From: Trichoplax sp. H2
Taxonomy: Eukaryota; Placozoa; Uniplacotomia; Trichoplacea
DNA: 48,082 bases
Direction: 5' to 3'
NCBI GenBank assembly: GCA_003344405.1
Contig: NOWV01000324.1
Location: 1-48,082 of the forward strand
Shown: piece by piece, positions 1-18,754 of the stretch
Numbering within the stretch: the first letter of the stretch is position 1
Layout: every line of letters starts with the position of its first letter
Translations under genes and position numbers: made by a program
Notes under the pieces: model-generated
What the model was told of the DNA's origin: nothing
What the model saw: the letters and a program-made list of their open reading frames with translations, nothing else
Database searches by the model: none

Positions 1-206
1 CAACTGGTGTCGAGCTGGCGGGACTTTTCCCCTTTATCCTCTACCACCATCGCCATCAGTGGGTCATTTTTCAAGTCAAATGGACTCTTGCTAAGGGGTG
101 TTTTCAGTAGTACACCATGGCCAAGAGACAAGGTGAACGCTGCCAATACTATCGGTATCATGATATTGAGTGTAGGACCTTTCCACTGCAAGGGTAGTGT
201 CGCCAT
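1..206 (-). CDS. Partial gene: N-terminus of an unrecognised secreted or membrane protein
   Basis: An open frame of 68 complete codons starts with ATG at 206 and runs without a stop off the left edge. Residues about 14-34 form a hydrophobic stretch (IMIPIVLAAFTLSLGHGVLL) that could be a signal peptide or signal anchor. It is followed by a polar part with PLSKSPFDLKNDP and VEDKGEKSRQ. I do not recognise the family. Support comes from the signal-like start, the absence of stops and a base composition clearly richer in G+C than most of the window. It is divergent to VPS26C, and the 1.1 kb between the two starts holds a dense palindromic repeat array. A chance open frame is possible; the longer minus-strand frame at 91-348 overlaps it and looks less like a protein start. 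Confidence 0.5.
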   Translation of the reverse strand, partial: MATLPLQWKGPTLNIMIPIVLAAFTLSLGHGVLLKTPLSKSPFDLKNDPLMAMVVEDKGEKSRQLDTS

Positions 207-354
207 TGACTGCTTTCAACATACGACACAGTATAGTATTGTCAAGGCAAGTAAGGTGTTTGTCTCCAAATGCCTCCAACCACCCAAAACACGACGACTG
301 ACCCCTCGTGCGCAGCATCGGTGCTTTCTTTGTCACGGTACTTTGCATCGTAGG

Positions 355-1056
355 GTACCGTACAGTTGCAGTAGTGTACAGTACTGTACATTGTATGGTA
401 CACCGTACAGGATCGGACTAGACTCTTGAAACTTCACACTGTGACTAATATGACTACAGTATAGCCTATACTGTACTGTACAGTGTACAGTGTACAGTAC
501 TATACTGTGCAGTCCTGTACTGTACTGTACTGTACATTGTACAGTACTGTACAGTACAAGCCGTTGGGCCAGGACTTGGTCACAGTTGGTACAGTACAGT
601 ACAGTACTAGACTAGATCCGACTATCGAAACTTCACACTGTGACTACAGCCTATACAGTGTACAGTGTACAGTACTATTCTGTATGTACTGTACTGGACT
701 GGATCGGACTATTGAAACTTCACACTGTGACTACAGTGTACTGTACTGTACAGTACATTGTACAAGCCGTTAGGACAAGACTTGGTTACAGTTGGTACAG
801 TACAGTACTGGACTGGATCGGACTATGGAAACTTCACACTGTGACTACAGCCTATACAGTGTACAGTGTACAGTACTGTCCTGTATGTACTGTACATTGT
901 ACAAGCCGTTGGGCCAGGTCTTGATCACAGTTGGTACAGTACAGTAGTACTGGACTGGATCGGACTATGGAAACTTCACACTGTGACTACAGTCTACAGT
1001 ATACAGTGTACAGTGTACAGTACTGTACATTGTACAAGCCGTTGGGCCAGGACTTG
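355..1056. repeat. TACAGT/ACTGTA palindrome array with five copies of a longer unit
   Basis: The stretch is built almost entirely of overlapping short palindromes of the type GTACAGTAC, TACTGTA and TGTACA. A longer unit is embedded, with the core GAAACTTCACACTGTGACT at 428, 627, 714, 828 and 970 (spacings 199, 87, 114 and 142). Several copies are preceded by ACTGGATCGGACTAT and followed by TACAAGCCGTTGGGCCAGG. The core contains its own small inverted repeat, CACAGTGTG-like. The array ends about 280 bp before the VPS26C start codon and begins about 150 bp from the start of the minus-strand gene at 206. Open frames inside it are repeat artefacts rich in Tyr, Val and Cys. Confidence 0.9.
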
Positions 1057-1337
1057 GTCACATGATTCGACTCTGCCTTTGCGGCTTGAGAGAGTAAGGA
1101 AAAGAAGGAATTTTAAGCCAAATGTCTGACTGCGAACTAATGTATACTGGACGTACAAGTTGGATGGGGTGTACAGAGCAGTCAACTCATGTTGGATAGC
1201 ACGAGATAGGATAGTTTTGATCAGAGAATTAGTTCGCCTCCTCCTTTCGCTAAGCTGTTGCTATTCGTTTGCTTTACTGTGGTTGATTACTTCGTCACCG
1301 TGTCCGCCTTACAACTTGAAGTCAACTATTGTCGCAA

Positions 1338-4300
1338 ATGGCGAGCTTAGATATCAAGCTGAAGAGACCCAATAAAACCTATCAGCCTGGTGTAAGTGAT
1401 TTTTCCATACGGTCTGAAATCAATCAACTGTTTCCAGTTGCAAGCAGTAATTGTACACACCGTCTACAATCTTGTTGCAGGCAATCCAATGTTGTTGATT
1501 CACGCTTATGTGTAATATTCAATCATTCACTCATCAGTACTTTCTATCGCTTAAGCCAAAGGTGCACAGTATATCTAGGATAAAATCCAATCATAATATG
1601 AATCATAGCAATCTGAACTGCTCCAAAGACATCCGATAGCAAATAGGATACAACTCACCTTGATCCATCGATTTTACTCTATCTCAGATACCACGGTAGT
1701 AAAGTAGAACTTGTAGCATCAAGAAATACATTGTACCAGTATATACTCTGAAAGATGCACATCTTATTATAATAGACAATTTCTGTTATTACTGTCTACT
1801 CAACATGGCACTGTTCGATGATATACTATCCGATCAATGCATTGCCGATCGCTTCTGCCATTGATGTTGGTTTAACACAATATCCCCCTTTGCAACAATT
1901 TGCCCTATTTTATACTTCCTAGTGATAAACCAATTTCATCGTTGGCATGCTTACAGTTAAACGAGTCATGATGCATTTGTAACCCATTCAAACTAACCTC
2001 AACGTGAAGCCATTCCATATCACAACAATTAATGGCGTACGACTAAAGCTATTTTGAAAAACAAGTTACCTGGCTTAAATAGCCTCCCATGCATTATATC
2101 TACATTGTACAGTATATATTTGCAATGAGACATACGAATATCATGAAGGCATTCGATATCACTACAAATAATCACGAATAACAATAGCTGCTTTGAAAAA
2201 CGAATTACTTGGCTGAAATAGCCTCCCTTATATACATGTACTGTATATGCTACGTATATAGTTATAATTAGATATACTATACTTTCGTCATGTTGAACTG
2301 GATGTACCGCAATGGGTCGATATCCCTGCTGTACTGTAGAGTGTAGACACTTTTGAAAGTTTTCCATAGCGTTGGCTGTATACAATGAATGATACATTCT
2401 CTGCAAATAAATCATGACATTAGCTTCTATCCTATTCGCCGGATACGATGCCCATCAATGATTATCACCATATAACTAACTAACGACAATGTTATTACAT
2501 AATGATTGACAACATTGATTTCCAATTCTACCATTTTACTTCATCTAGGAAAACATCAAAGGCAACATCGCTATCTCCAGTAAGGGTGATCTATCGCATA
2601 ATGGCATCACGTTATTTGTAGAAGGCAATGTAAATTTACACTTGAGTGCAAAGAGTGTTGGTATGTTTGAAGCTTTCTACAATTCCGTCAAGCCCATACA
2701 ATTAATCAACTATTCGGTGGAACTGGCTGGTCCTGGCAAATTATACCAAAACGTTTCATGCATTTACAAAATCTTTATAGTATTGGCAATCAGTGATCAT
2801 TTTAATTGCCTATTCAACTTTTTTTTATCATTATATAGATACATACTATAGAAGCCAATCATACAATAAACAGGCAGTTACAAAGTAGTCAATTTCCTTA
2901 AATGCAATAGGCAGTAGAAAAAGTCAAAGTGGTCACATTACGTGATTCTGGAACTTTCTATAAAGTACAGATATAGCATTCAAACATTGCCTAATACAAA
3001 TATACATATAGGGCTTTTAGACGCTGAACATGAAGCTTGCTTTAAGACAAAATCGTAATGTAGGATTCGTCAATACCAGCATTTTATAAAGCAAATTATT
3101 CAAGCTTGATCATTCAGCTGTGTGAAAATGTAGTCTCTATGTACTATTTAATATCGACGTTGAGTTGGCTCATATAGTGAGATAATCAGTATACCACTTA
3201 CCCGATAAGAATTGCTATGATTTTGGATAACTTCTAGGCAGTTATTGTAATCATTACAAACGTTTTTTGAATATAATTACTAAATTTCTACTTGTAAAAT
3301 ATATCAAATTTTTCATTTCCAATGAGCTCTTATGAACAAGATTTAAATGACTATGCAGATGTTCCATTCTTTCCTTTTTATTATCTACGCCATCTGGAAA
3401 GCTTGAATTCCCATTTGAGGTTCCTCTAGAGCCCAAAGGCAATAAGAAGCTGTTCGATACGTACCACGGAGTGTTTGTTAATATACAGGTAATGAGCGTA
3501 TACTTAAAAATTTGACAGTAAGCAAGAATTATGCGCGTAGATATGATTAAGTAAACTTTTACAACCCACTGTACGAGTATATCTAGTAATTCAAGATATT
3601 GAGAGCATCGTATTAAAAATTGCTGCCGCCAATAATAGCATCAAGCATTCGTACCATATCATATAATACGGTTCATGCCTAGCTAACAAGGTGGATACAG
3701 TATCTCAGAGGTGGTAATAAATCTTATTAGACGAATAGTCATCTCCTTATTATGAGACATTCTCCACATCAAGATACTCTTCTATCGTGGTGGTTTGTGT
3801 GCCATTATTTCTGTAGTGATTTACCGCTATATCATTTCATACCAGCTTTTAAGCAACATACTGTACAAAATCAATTATAGTGATTCGCTATGTACTTGTT
3901 GTTTCCCATCCCAATTACTACAACCGCTGAGACTGAATTCCATTACAAGCATGTGACTAATCGGTGGTTCCTGTGCTATTATTAATTAGTACTAGTATTC
4001 ATCGTTGGTTGTCAGTGAAATTAATACTCTAACCAGTTTTGGGCTAATGGGCTAATATGAAATTAATGATCATTAAACTTACTAAAATCGATGGACATCA
4101 TCCAACATGTCTTACGTACAAACGTGCACAGGACAGAATTACTGATCATATTTTTTTACCATTTTAAATCGTTGCAGTATTCAATCAGGTGTGAAATTAA
4201 ACGCTCCATGTTGACTAAAGACATGGTTAAACAACTAGAATTTGTTGTTGAGCAGGTAATTACTATCAGCTAGCGAGCATCATTCGCTAATAAAATGCTA

Positions 4301-5598
4301 ACTTCCTTACTTATTAATTGCTATCAGAGTCACGACACCACTGATCGTAAACAGACAGTAGTCAATTTCGAAGTTACACCAAATACATTGGAAAATGTAA
4401 AGGAGGTAGGTATATCAAGTAAATTAAGGAACAATAACCTGACGCAAGCAAAATAAGCAAAAATTGACACCAACATCAAGCATAAAATCTTTACTCAATA
4501 ATTGAAATTTTCGACATTATTTTGTGTACAGAAAGTATTGCCTAATTTCAAATTAACAGGAAGGCTTGATACTATTTGTTGCAATATAACCGAACCTTTC
4601 ACCGGAGAGGTAAAAATACAAACATTGTTACCCAACAGATGGGTACAACGCAAACAATTGATATCTTATTAAATCTAATTCAATTTCAGCTGATAGTCGA
4701 AAATTCTGCAAGTCTTATCAAATCGATCGAACTACAACTTGTCAGGGTTGAAACATGTGGTATGTAAATTATATCGACATAAGTAGAATCTAATTACGAC
4801 TTTAAAATACTATTGCATAATCAATAGCTACGCTAAATTTTAGCTCCGATTTGTTAGCTTAATCTTAATGGATAATAGGTTACGGAAACATAGTAATTGG
4901 CCTTGTAACATACTAAAACCAAAGCAATCGTAATGAAGTAATTGTTACTATTCTCTACTATGATCACACTTATACAGGTTGTGCTGAAGGTTACGCAAGA
5001 GACGGTAAGTCATCCTAACAGCATAAAAGTAAAAATTAAATGTAAATTACATACAATCCTGGATTTGGTCGCTTCTCACCAAGTGTTACCACGCGCCTCT
5101 TTTATACCTGTCGATATAATTAATGATTGATGAGTATTATAATTATCTTAACATATCATTTATATTTACTGACATTTAACGTAAATAAAACTGCAGCAAC
5201 CGAGATACAAAATATACAGGCAAGTACAACTTCGGAGAGTGATCGCTTTTTTTTATTTGACTAGATACTTTTAACGTATGAAATGCTCTTAAATGATCGT
5301 TTATTCGTTTTTTAGATAGGAGAAGGGAATGTATGCCATAATGTGCCCATTCCCATTTACATGATCTTCCCAAGATTGTTCACTTGTCCAACACTGATTA
5401 CTAACAACTTTAAAGTTGGTACGTTCTGCATGCTCAAAAGTACTCAATAAAACTGTCATATTAAACGAACTGTGATGTGTAATCTGTACTGATATATAAA
5501 ATACTAATGTTTTAGAATTTGAAGTCAATATCGTCATGACATTCAACGACGACCATCAAATTACAGAAAATTTTCCAATTCAATTATTCAGAGCTTGA
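1338..5598 (+). CDS. VPS26C: VPS26C (DSCR3), retriever complex subunit
   Basis: Arrestin-fold VPS26 family subunit. In animals VPS26C joins VPS35L and VPS29 in the retriever complex, which with the CCC complex and SNX17 recycles membrane proteins from endosomes. Exons: 1338-1391, 2549-2752, 3402-3488, 4178-4255, 4328-4405, 4532-4609, 4690-4759, 4978-5004, 5197-5219, 5316-5418, 5516-5598. All phases join, giving about 294 residues against 297 in human. Diagnostic stretches are LSAKSVGMFEAFYNSVKPIQ, DTYHGVFVNIQ, LQLVRVETCGCAEGYARD and IPIYMIFPRLFTCPT, ending in ITENFPIQLFRA. The start codon directly precedes the conserved LDIKLKRPNK. Three consecutive exons are exactly 78 nt, two are microexons (27 and 23 nt), and the intron at 5220 begins with GC. 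The exon 2/3 junction is ambiguous (see the entry at 2743). Transcription converges on PPP2R1A. Confidence 0.95.
2047..2227. repeat. Direct repeat of 42 bp in VPS26C intron 1
   Basis: Two 42-bp copies lie at 2047-2088 and 2186-2227, 139 bp apart. Both begin AGCT, contain TTTGAAAAAC and TTACNTGGCT, and end AAATAGCCTCCC. They differ at only a handful of positions. The interval between them is AT-rich and includes TACATTGTACAGTATA. This is probably a local duplication; no function is evident. The rest of intron 1 (1392-2548) shows nothing else I can name. Confidence 0.8.
2743..3388 (+). other. Possible AT-AC intron (alternative junction for VPS26C exons 2/3)
   Basis: Splitting the gene at GGCAAATT|ATACC (after 2742) and CTAC|GCCATCTGG (before 3389) gives PGKLPSGKLEFPFEV. 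By memory this aligns without gaps to the human segment PGKFPSGKTEIPFEF. The intron would then start with AT and end with AC. A canonical alternative exists, GT at 2753 and AG at 3400-3401, which drops PSGK and inserts YQN. The 3' end carries TTCCTTTTT, a partial match to the U12 branch site, but the 5' end ATACCAAAA is a poor U12 donor. A single-base insertion turning TAG into TACG at the acceptor is a third option. RNA evidence is needed to choose. Confidence 0.4.
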
Positions 5599-5786
5599 TT
5601 ATATACTTCTCTTAATTACAACGACAATCTCTTTATCTGTAATTACTGTAACTACTTATAACAATACGATGGTACACAACTGCTTTTGTATAGTCTGTAT
5701 ATTACTATTAACAATCAGTAAACGAATATTACAATTTTAGACGCGAAATACTGTATTACAGTATTACTATCAATAAACGTAGTATT

Positions 5787-5797
<11 letters not shown>
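5599..5797 (+). terminator. Convergent 3' ends with two AATAAA polyadenylation signals
   Basis: Only 188 bp separate the VPS26C stop (5598) from the PPP2R1A stop (5787). On the plus strand AATAAA occurs at 5772-5777 and 5792-5797, that is at and just inside the antisense of the PPP2R1A terminal exon. If either is used, the VPS26C transcript overlaps the end of the PPP2R1A mRNA in antisense. The hexamers are seen; their use is inferred. Confidence 0.45.
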
Positions 5798-13596
<7,799 letters not shown>

Positions 13597-13675
13597 GAAG
13601 CTTATTAACTTCTGCAACAAACGTTTACTTTCAAAGCTGTCACTGAAGGTAATGACGGTAACGTGCTATACTCAG

Positions 13676-13806
13676 CCTAATTATACTGTACAGTATAATC
13701 GACTCCAGTCCAGTGCTAGACAGTACAGTATGGTACAGTCGCATTCAATCGATCTTCTTTATCCGTCGCCAGTACCGTACCGTACTAGTACTAGTGGACC
13801 CATTGC
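13676..13806. repeat. TACAGT/GTAC palindrome cluster upstream of PPP2R1A
   Basis: Contains TATACTGTACAGTATA, AGACAGTACAGTATGGTACAG and ACCGTACCGTACTAGTACTAG, all overlapping inverted repeats. It lies 80-210 bp upstream of the PPP2R1A start codon, the position expected for the 5' UTR or core promoter. The motif vocabulary is the same as at 355-1056, 37145-37510, 38090-38500 and 47406-47960. Confidence 0.8.
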
Positions 13807-16800
13807 TTATACTGCCGGACAGACATGATAGACTGACTAGTCTGTAGTCACTGTCATGTGTATTAAACAAAGAAGTATGACGGTGATGTCGCGCTGGAAC
13901 GACAGACAGACGCAAAGCCCAAAACTGCTGAATAGAGGAAAAAAATACAAAATGACCAAGCATGCGCACAGGGTTGGATTGGTCCGTTATTTTGATAATT
14001 GGTAGTGGGTTGGATGGATTGATGATTGTCAATCTTATTAAATTAATTAATTATGGTTGAAAAGCTATTTTTGTACTATGAACTTATTATTTCTAGTAGT
14101 CCAGAACAGAGTTGACAGAGTATATTCCTAGAAATTATGCTATTTGACCAGTATCTTAGTCGATTGATTATTACTCACACAATTCTCTTTCTTATACAGG
14201 TATACAGTGATTAGAAAAGCCTTTCCTCCGCTATCACTCTGCCCTTTTCATCCCTAGTAGTGGTTTACAGTTGTGCGATACTGTGCGCCTCCATTCCTAC
14301 ATTATACAATTTTAGTCTACAGTACACTGTAAAATGGACTACTCAATAAATCCCTTTTATTGAATAATCCGTGACTGCTGTGCAGACATCAGCACCACTT
14401 AAAAACTTATTACTGTAACAGATTTTGCAGACCTCTGCTGTATCTGCAGTGTACAGACTTGCCGAGTACTTTGCTTGCAAGTACAGTACGGTCATCGCGA
14501 TGATTTTGTCATGGCTGAAATATCAGGTTACATACAGCAAAGAGATATCATCTCTTATATGATTGTAGAGGTCGAGGTCAAAATATTTCAATTTTAATTG
14601 ACTGTTGATCGCAATTTTTGAATTTCACAGTATGGTCACTATGCTACTTTCATTGGAGTCTAGTGCTTCTGTACACTGCTGTATGCAAAAGACTTGTTAG
14701 AGGAATTTTCTGAAGGTAGCGCTTTGAACTGTTCTGCTTTTCTTTCTGTACTCTACATGTCTGTCTGTACGCTGGACAGCATTTTGACAGAGGCGTGGCG
14801 AGTAAATATGGAACGCTTGAAAAATGTTTAGTGTTGCCTTAAATTATACCTTTAAATTTGGCTCAAATTCCACGCAGACAGATCAGTACAACCTAGAGTA
14901 ATGGGCTATTGGCGTTTTAATTGCAGTATTTGAGTTATTTTATTTCGTTCAAGTTTCTAATATAAACTATCACTCACTGGCCCATGTGCGCTCGGTCTAA
15001 CCATTTTGTAAATCACGGAAATGGCTGCGCTTGTTGCTTTCTTGCATACAGCGCACATTACAGTAGACACTGGCATAGCCTAGCATACGGTTTAAACCAG
15101 GCCTTGAATAGATGCAACCAATATGTAACACTCGATGGAACTACGTTGAGAGAAGCATGGAGATCTTGATATATTTCTGATTTCTTCTACTGTACCATTT
15201 ACTTACCACTGTGGTCAATGGACTACTAACAGAAAACCAAGTTATTGTTACTTGCTGCAACTATCTAGCGTTCCAGCGTAAATTATTATTATTCACAGAT
15301 TGTTGATCCTTCACAGCTTCACTCTACTTATACCAAAGTCCTAAAAATATTCATTCTCTGCTCGTATACCGGGAAGGGTATTTCACGGAGCGCAAAGGGC
15401 TATCTTGCGGCATCATATTCTAGATAAAGAATGGATAGAATGGTGACCCTGACTATTTGGAGAAAGAAAGGCAAACTGCTGCACACTGCTGACTACGCTG
15501 CTGTATAATGTACATATGTACAGTGGTGAGAAATGGGAAAAATCCACGACTTGATCCTACATTCATCTAAGCTTGCAAGGATTGACGCGTAAGGCATTTA
15601 GGTGGTCGATTAAATTCTATGAAAATCCAAATCCCAACTGATATACTGTATGCATAATTGCATACAGTTTAGCAGCAAGTATACGACCCCGATATGGCGG
15701 ATACTATATGAGCTACATAATGCATTTCAGTAACGGCTTTGTACCAGTAGGACAGTTTCAGTGAAGTGTACAAGAAGCATCAATTCACATCGATGCAGAT
15801 TTTGCAGACCTGTAGTCTACAGTGTCTGGTCTACTCATTTTTTCTCTATTGAGTATTTAGTCATGGTGTAGCCGCAGTGAACGAGGTAGGACTCCATCCA
15901 TGCCATGCACTATAGAACGATGCAAGTACAAAACAATTTATCACAAGTATAATTTAAATGCAACAGGCAGAACAAGATAGCTAGCAATATTCGTGGGGAT
16001 CAGGCCAATGAGCGAACGTTTCTAGTTGTAATAATACACGGTACAACCATGAACTACTCAAATTCTACGTAGAATGAAGCAGTCCATGGTACAACCTAGG
16101 TAAAAGATTATCATTACTAGAGGAGTATAGCGAAAAATATAGTAGGTCAAGTTTTCAATAGTGAGGTAAGTTTAACTTACGACACAAAAGTAAAGAAGAA
16201 TGTCATTACAGGAGGAGTATTGCAAAAGATAGATTGAGTATTTATTGATGCAATTCGATCCGCTACGCTAGAGTAGGTATACAAAATGGATATTAATGTC
16301 ACTACATGCATACTTATACCTACATGCAGTGATATTCTATAGCTCCATACTGTGACTAACCGCCATCAATCGACCACACATGTGTAGGATAGGCTGGATA
16401 GTCTTGTTTAGTGGAGTTCCTGCAGATTCGGTTATTAGTCGCTATTTTTAATAAATCACTTTGTTGAGTTTTAGTTAACATCGACAATGCTGAGTAGAAT
16501 CATCCGTTAGTAAACGATTGTATACGCACCAATTGAATACACGTTATAAGAGCGCTCATGTATGCTTGGTATTCCTGATTTTCGTCTAGTACACTTTGCG
16601 TAAGTATGCTGTTATTATCGTCAATTTTTTTATAATGAGAAAACCACGGGGATAATATTGTACAAATTACATACAAATCTTGCAAGAATTCCTTCTTAAC
16701 CTCAACATAACGTTAGCTGAATATCTAGTGACATTAGTTGCACTCCTCCATGGACCTGTAGACTGCCCTTGTAAAACTATCCAGCAACGAATCCATATGA

Positions 16801-18203
16801 TAATTATCCTAAATATAAATCTCGTCCAAAGGTATGCAAAGAAAAACCTCCATATAATCCTATGAATGTGATCCTGACTTATTAATCTTTGCAGTTATGA
16901 CTAAACCGAAGCTTTAGAAATAAAATCCAATCATAGTATAGACTAATTCCCTTGATCTTATAAATCAACTTGTGCAGCCAGTATAACTAAACTTTGCCGC
17001 CGTAAATTCCTTCAAATACAGAGCAGATCCCCCCCCCCAAAAAAACGAATTGGATGTATTTCATTTACAATTAACACTGGTACACACTTTGGTTGCTCAA
17101 TGGAAGTACAAATTTGTTTTTACCAGTAACGTTGCGATCCCTTGGCTATTACCAACCTGCACATGTACATCTTCTGCAAAACTGTCGTAGTCTGCAAAAG
17201 AAATTTGCATCGATCACACCCGCAAGTATCGATCGCGTCTGTGCTAATTCTATAATTGCATTCTATAACAACATCATCAGAGCATAAAGCGACGCAATTA
17301 TAAAAGCTTATTCACTTGTAGTATAACCCTGAAATTGACCAGGTTGTATGATCGGTTAGATTGTGCAAAGTGGCGGGTAACCCTATATCGAAAAATAATA
17401 ATTTTGTTTCTGTGCGAGATATGCCCGTATATTTAATCGTTCTCCATCCACAGTACTTTGTTCATCTTTTATAAGCATATACAGTACTTCGCAATATCAC
17501 TATTTATTGTTTGTTATTAATGACATTACCATCTTAATTAAGCATGAGTCTAGTGATTATCTCTTGATGCAGCATCAAGGAAGATATTGTAAGGAAATTC
17601 GATTACCATTACAGTAATATCGTAACGCTTGCTTGCTTTATCATGATGATCATGGAAATTATTAGAGCGATACAGAATGACTTAATCCCATTAAGATACA
17701 AATAATCGTTTAAAGTAGCTAAATACCGAGCTCCTTGTTCTACTAAGAATTATTCTACGACAGGATAACTTCAGTAGAACTCAATACGGTACTATGAGCA
17801 TCATTCTATTCAATAACAGATAATTATAGTACAAGTAATTGTACTTGATATCCTTTCCGTTTATGTAAACAAAGACATCGCATATATTATGTAGCTTATA
17901 CATGCAAATGATAACTGAATTCTCGTTCGACCTATTAGAAAGAGAAAGAAAACGCTACAAGGAAAATTAGCTGAAATAGGAGGAAATTCTATGCCCTGCA
18001 AGTGACTTTGCAAATCTTAAAAAGGAAGGGGTAACCCAGCATTATAATGAGAAATACATTAACGTTGCTATGAATAACAAGGCGGTACTTATATAGCGAT
18101 ATCATCAATATCTTTACTAGTGTAGCTTAATTTCCTCGACAACAATAGTGCTGATACAAAGTTAACAATTAATTATTTATATCGATACTGTCATTAATTA
18201 TTC
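13807..18203. other. Intergenic region, no supported gene
   Basis: Spacer between the start of PPP2R1A and the SAXO-like gene. It has scattered single TACAGTAC motifs and a repeated 16-mer CAGATTTTGCAGACCT at 14419-14434 and 15796-15811. Two related blocks (GAGGAGTAT followed by A-rich GATA) lie at about 16120 and 16207, and a run of ten C followed by seven A lies at 17029-17045. One weak coding candidate is listed separately at 16500-16685. Otherwise I see nothing. Confidence 0.6.
16500..16685 (-). CDS. Weak candidate exon resembling an SSXT (SS18) N-terminal helix pair
   Basis: The frame contains KKIDDNNSILTQSVLDEN followed by QEYQAYMSALITCIQL and then a possible donor GTGCGT (16523-16518). 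SS18 family proteins, transcription coactivators of BAF complexes, begin with a similar pattern: (Q)K-x-LDDNN-x-LI-Q, a short loop, then QYQ-x-x-L-x-x-NL. The likeness is partial: about seven residues are missing between the helices, no clear acceptor lies upstream, and no Q/G/P/Y-rich downstream exons are visible. It may be a chance open frame, a decayed copy, or one exon of a gene whose other exons I cannot recognise. Confidence 0.15.
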   Translation of the reverse strand: MQDLYVICTILSPWFSHYKKIDDNNSILTQSVLDENQEYQAYMSALITCIQLVRIQSFTNG

Positions 18204-18252
18204 TGCTTGGCAACCACAGTCTCAATTGGCTTTTGTATACGGTTGCCAAGCA
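18204..18252. promoter_or_regulatory. Inverted pair of RFX half-sites flanking a CCAAT box
   Basis: TGCTTGGCAACC (18204-18215) and GGTTGCCAAGCA (18241-18252) are perfect reverse complements 25 bp apart. Each contains GTTGCC, the strong half of the X-box bound by RFX factors; the second half (AGCAAG) matches five of six consensus positions in the right-hand copy. Between them CAATTGGC carries an inverted CCAAT box, the NF-Y site. The module lies about 500 bp upstream of the SAXO-like start codon. RFX control of cilium genes is well known in animals; that this site is used here is an inference. Confidence 0.4.
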
Positions 18253-18754
18253 AGCAAAGCAGCACATTTCATTGACTTACTTCCACTCTATTACTACTCT
18301 CAGTAACATGATAAGCCAAACCAGCAAATTTGCAGTCCTTCATATCATGATCTATCTTCTTGTTGGTAAGATATAATTAGTGATTCTGTTCAGAAATCTT
18401 CAATACTAATTTATGATTTAAACGCATCCAAAAGTATTGACATGAAATATGAGTGAAGCTTTATTTTCTTATTCTAAATCTTAATAATATCATCAAATTA
18501 TTTACTACAACAGGTAAGTATGACAAAGTGTTACGCTTAAATTATTTAGTAAATCCTTTAGTCAGTTTATATTTTGTATATATATATATTTACTCCAATC
18601 AATAAAGGCATGGAAATAACGATTCCGATTAATTCTATTCTATTCACCATTTCAGAACATCAAGCCATTTATACTCTTTGCCAAATCAAGGCGAATAATC
18701 CACTATTATCAATCATAGCTAATCAATAAATTTGATATAACAGATAATATCAAT

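Noticed and set aside
483-1129. Several overlapping plus-strand frames of 87-96 codons
   Set aside because: They are translations of the TACAGT array (YSVQYYTVQ-like residues) and vanish with the repeat; the same happens at 37238-38645.
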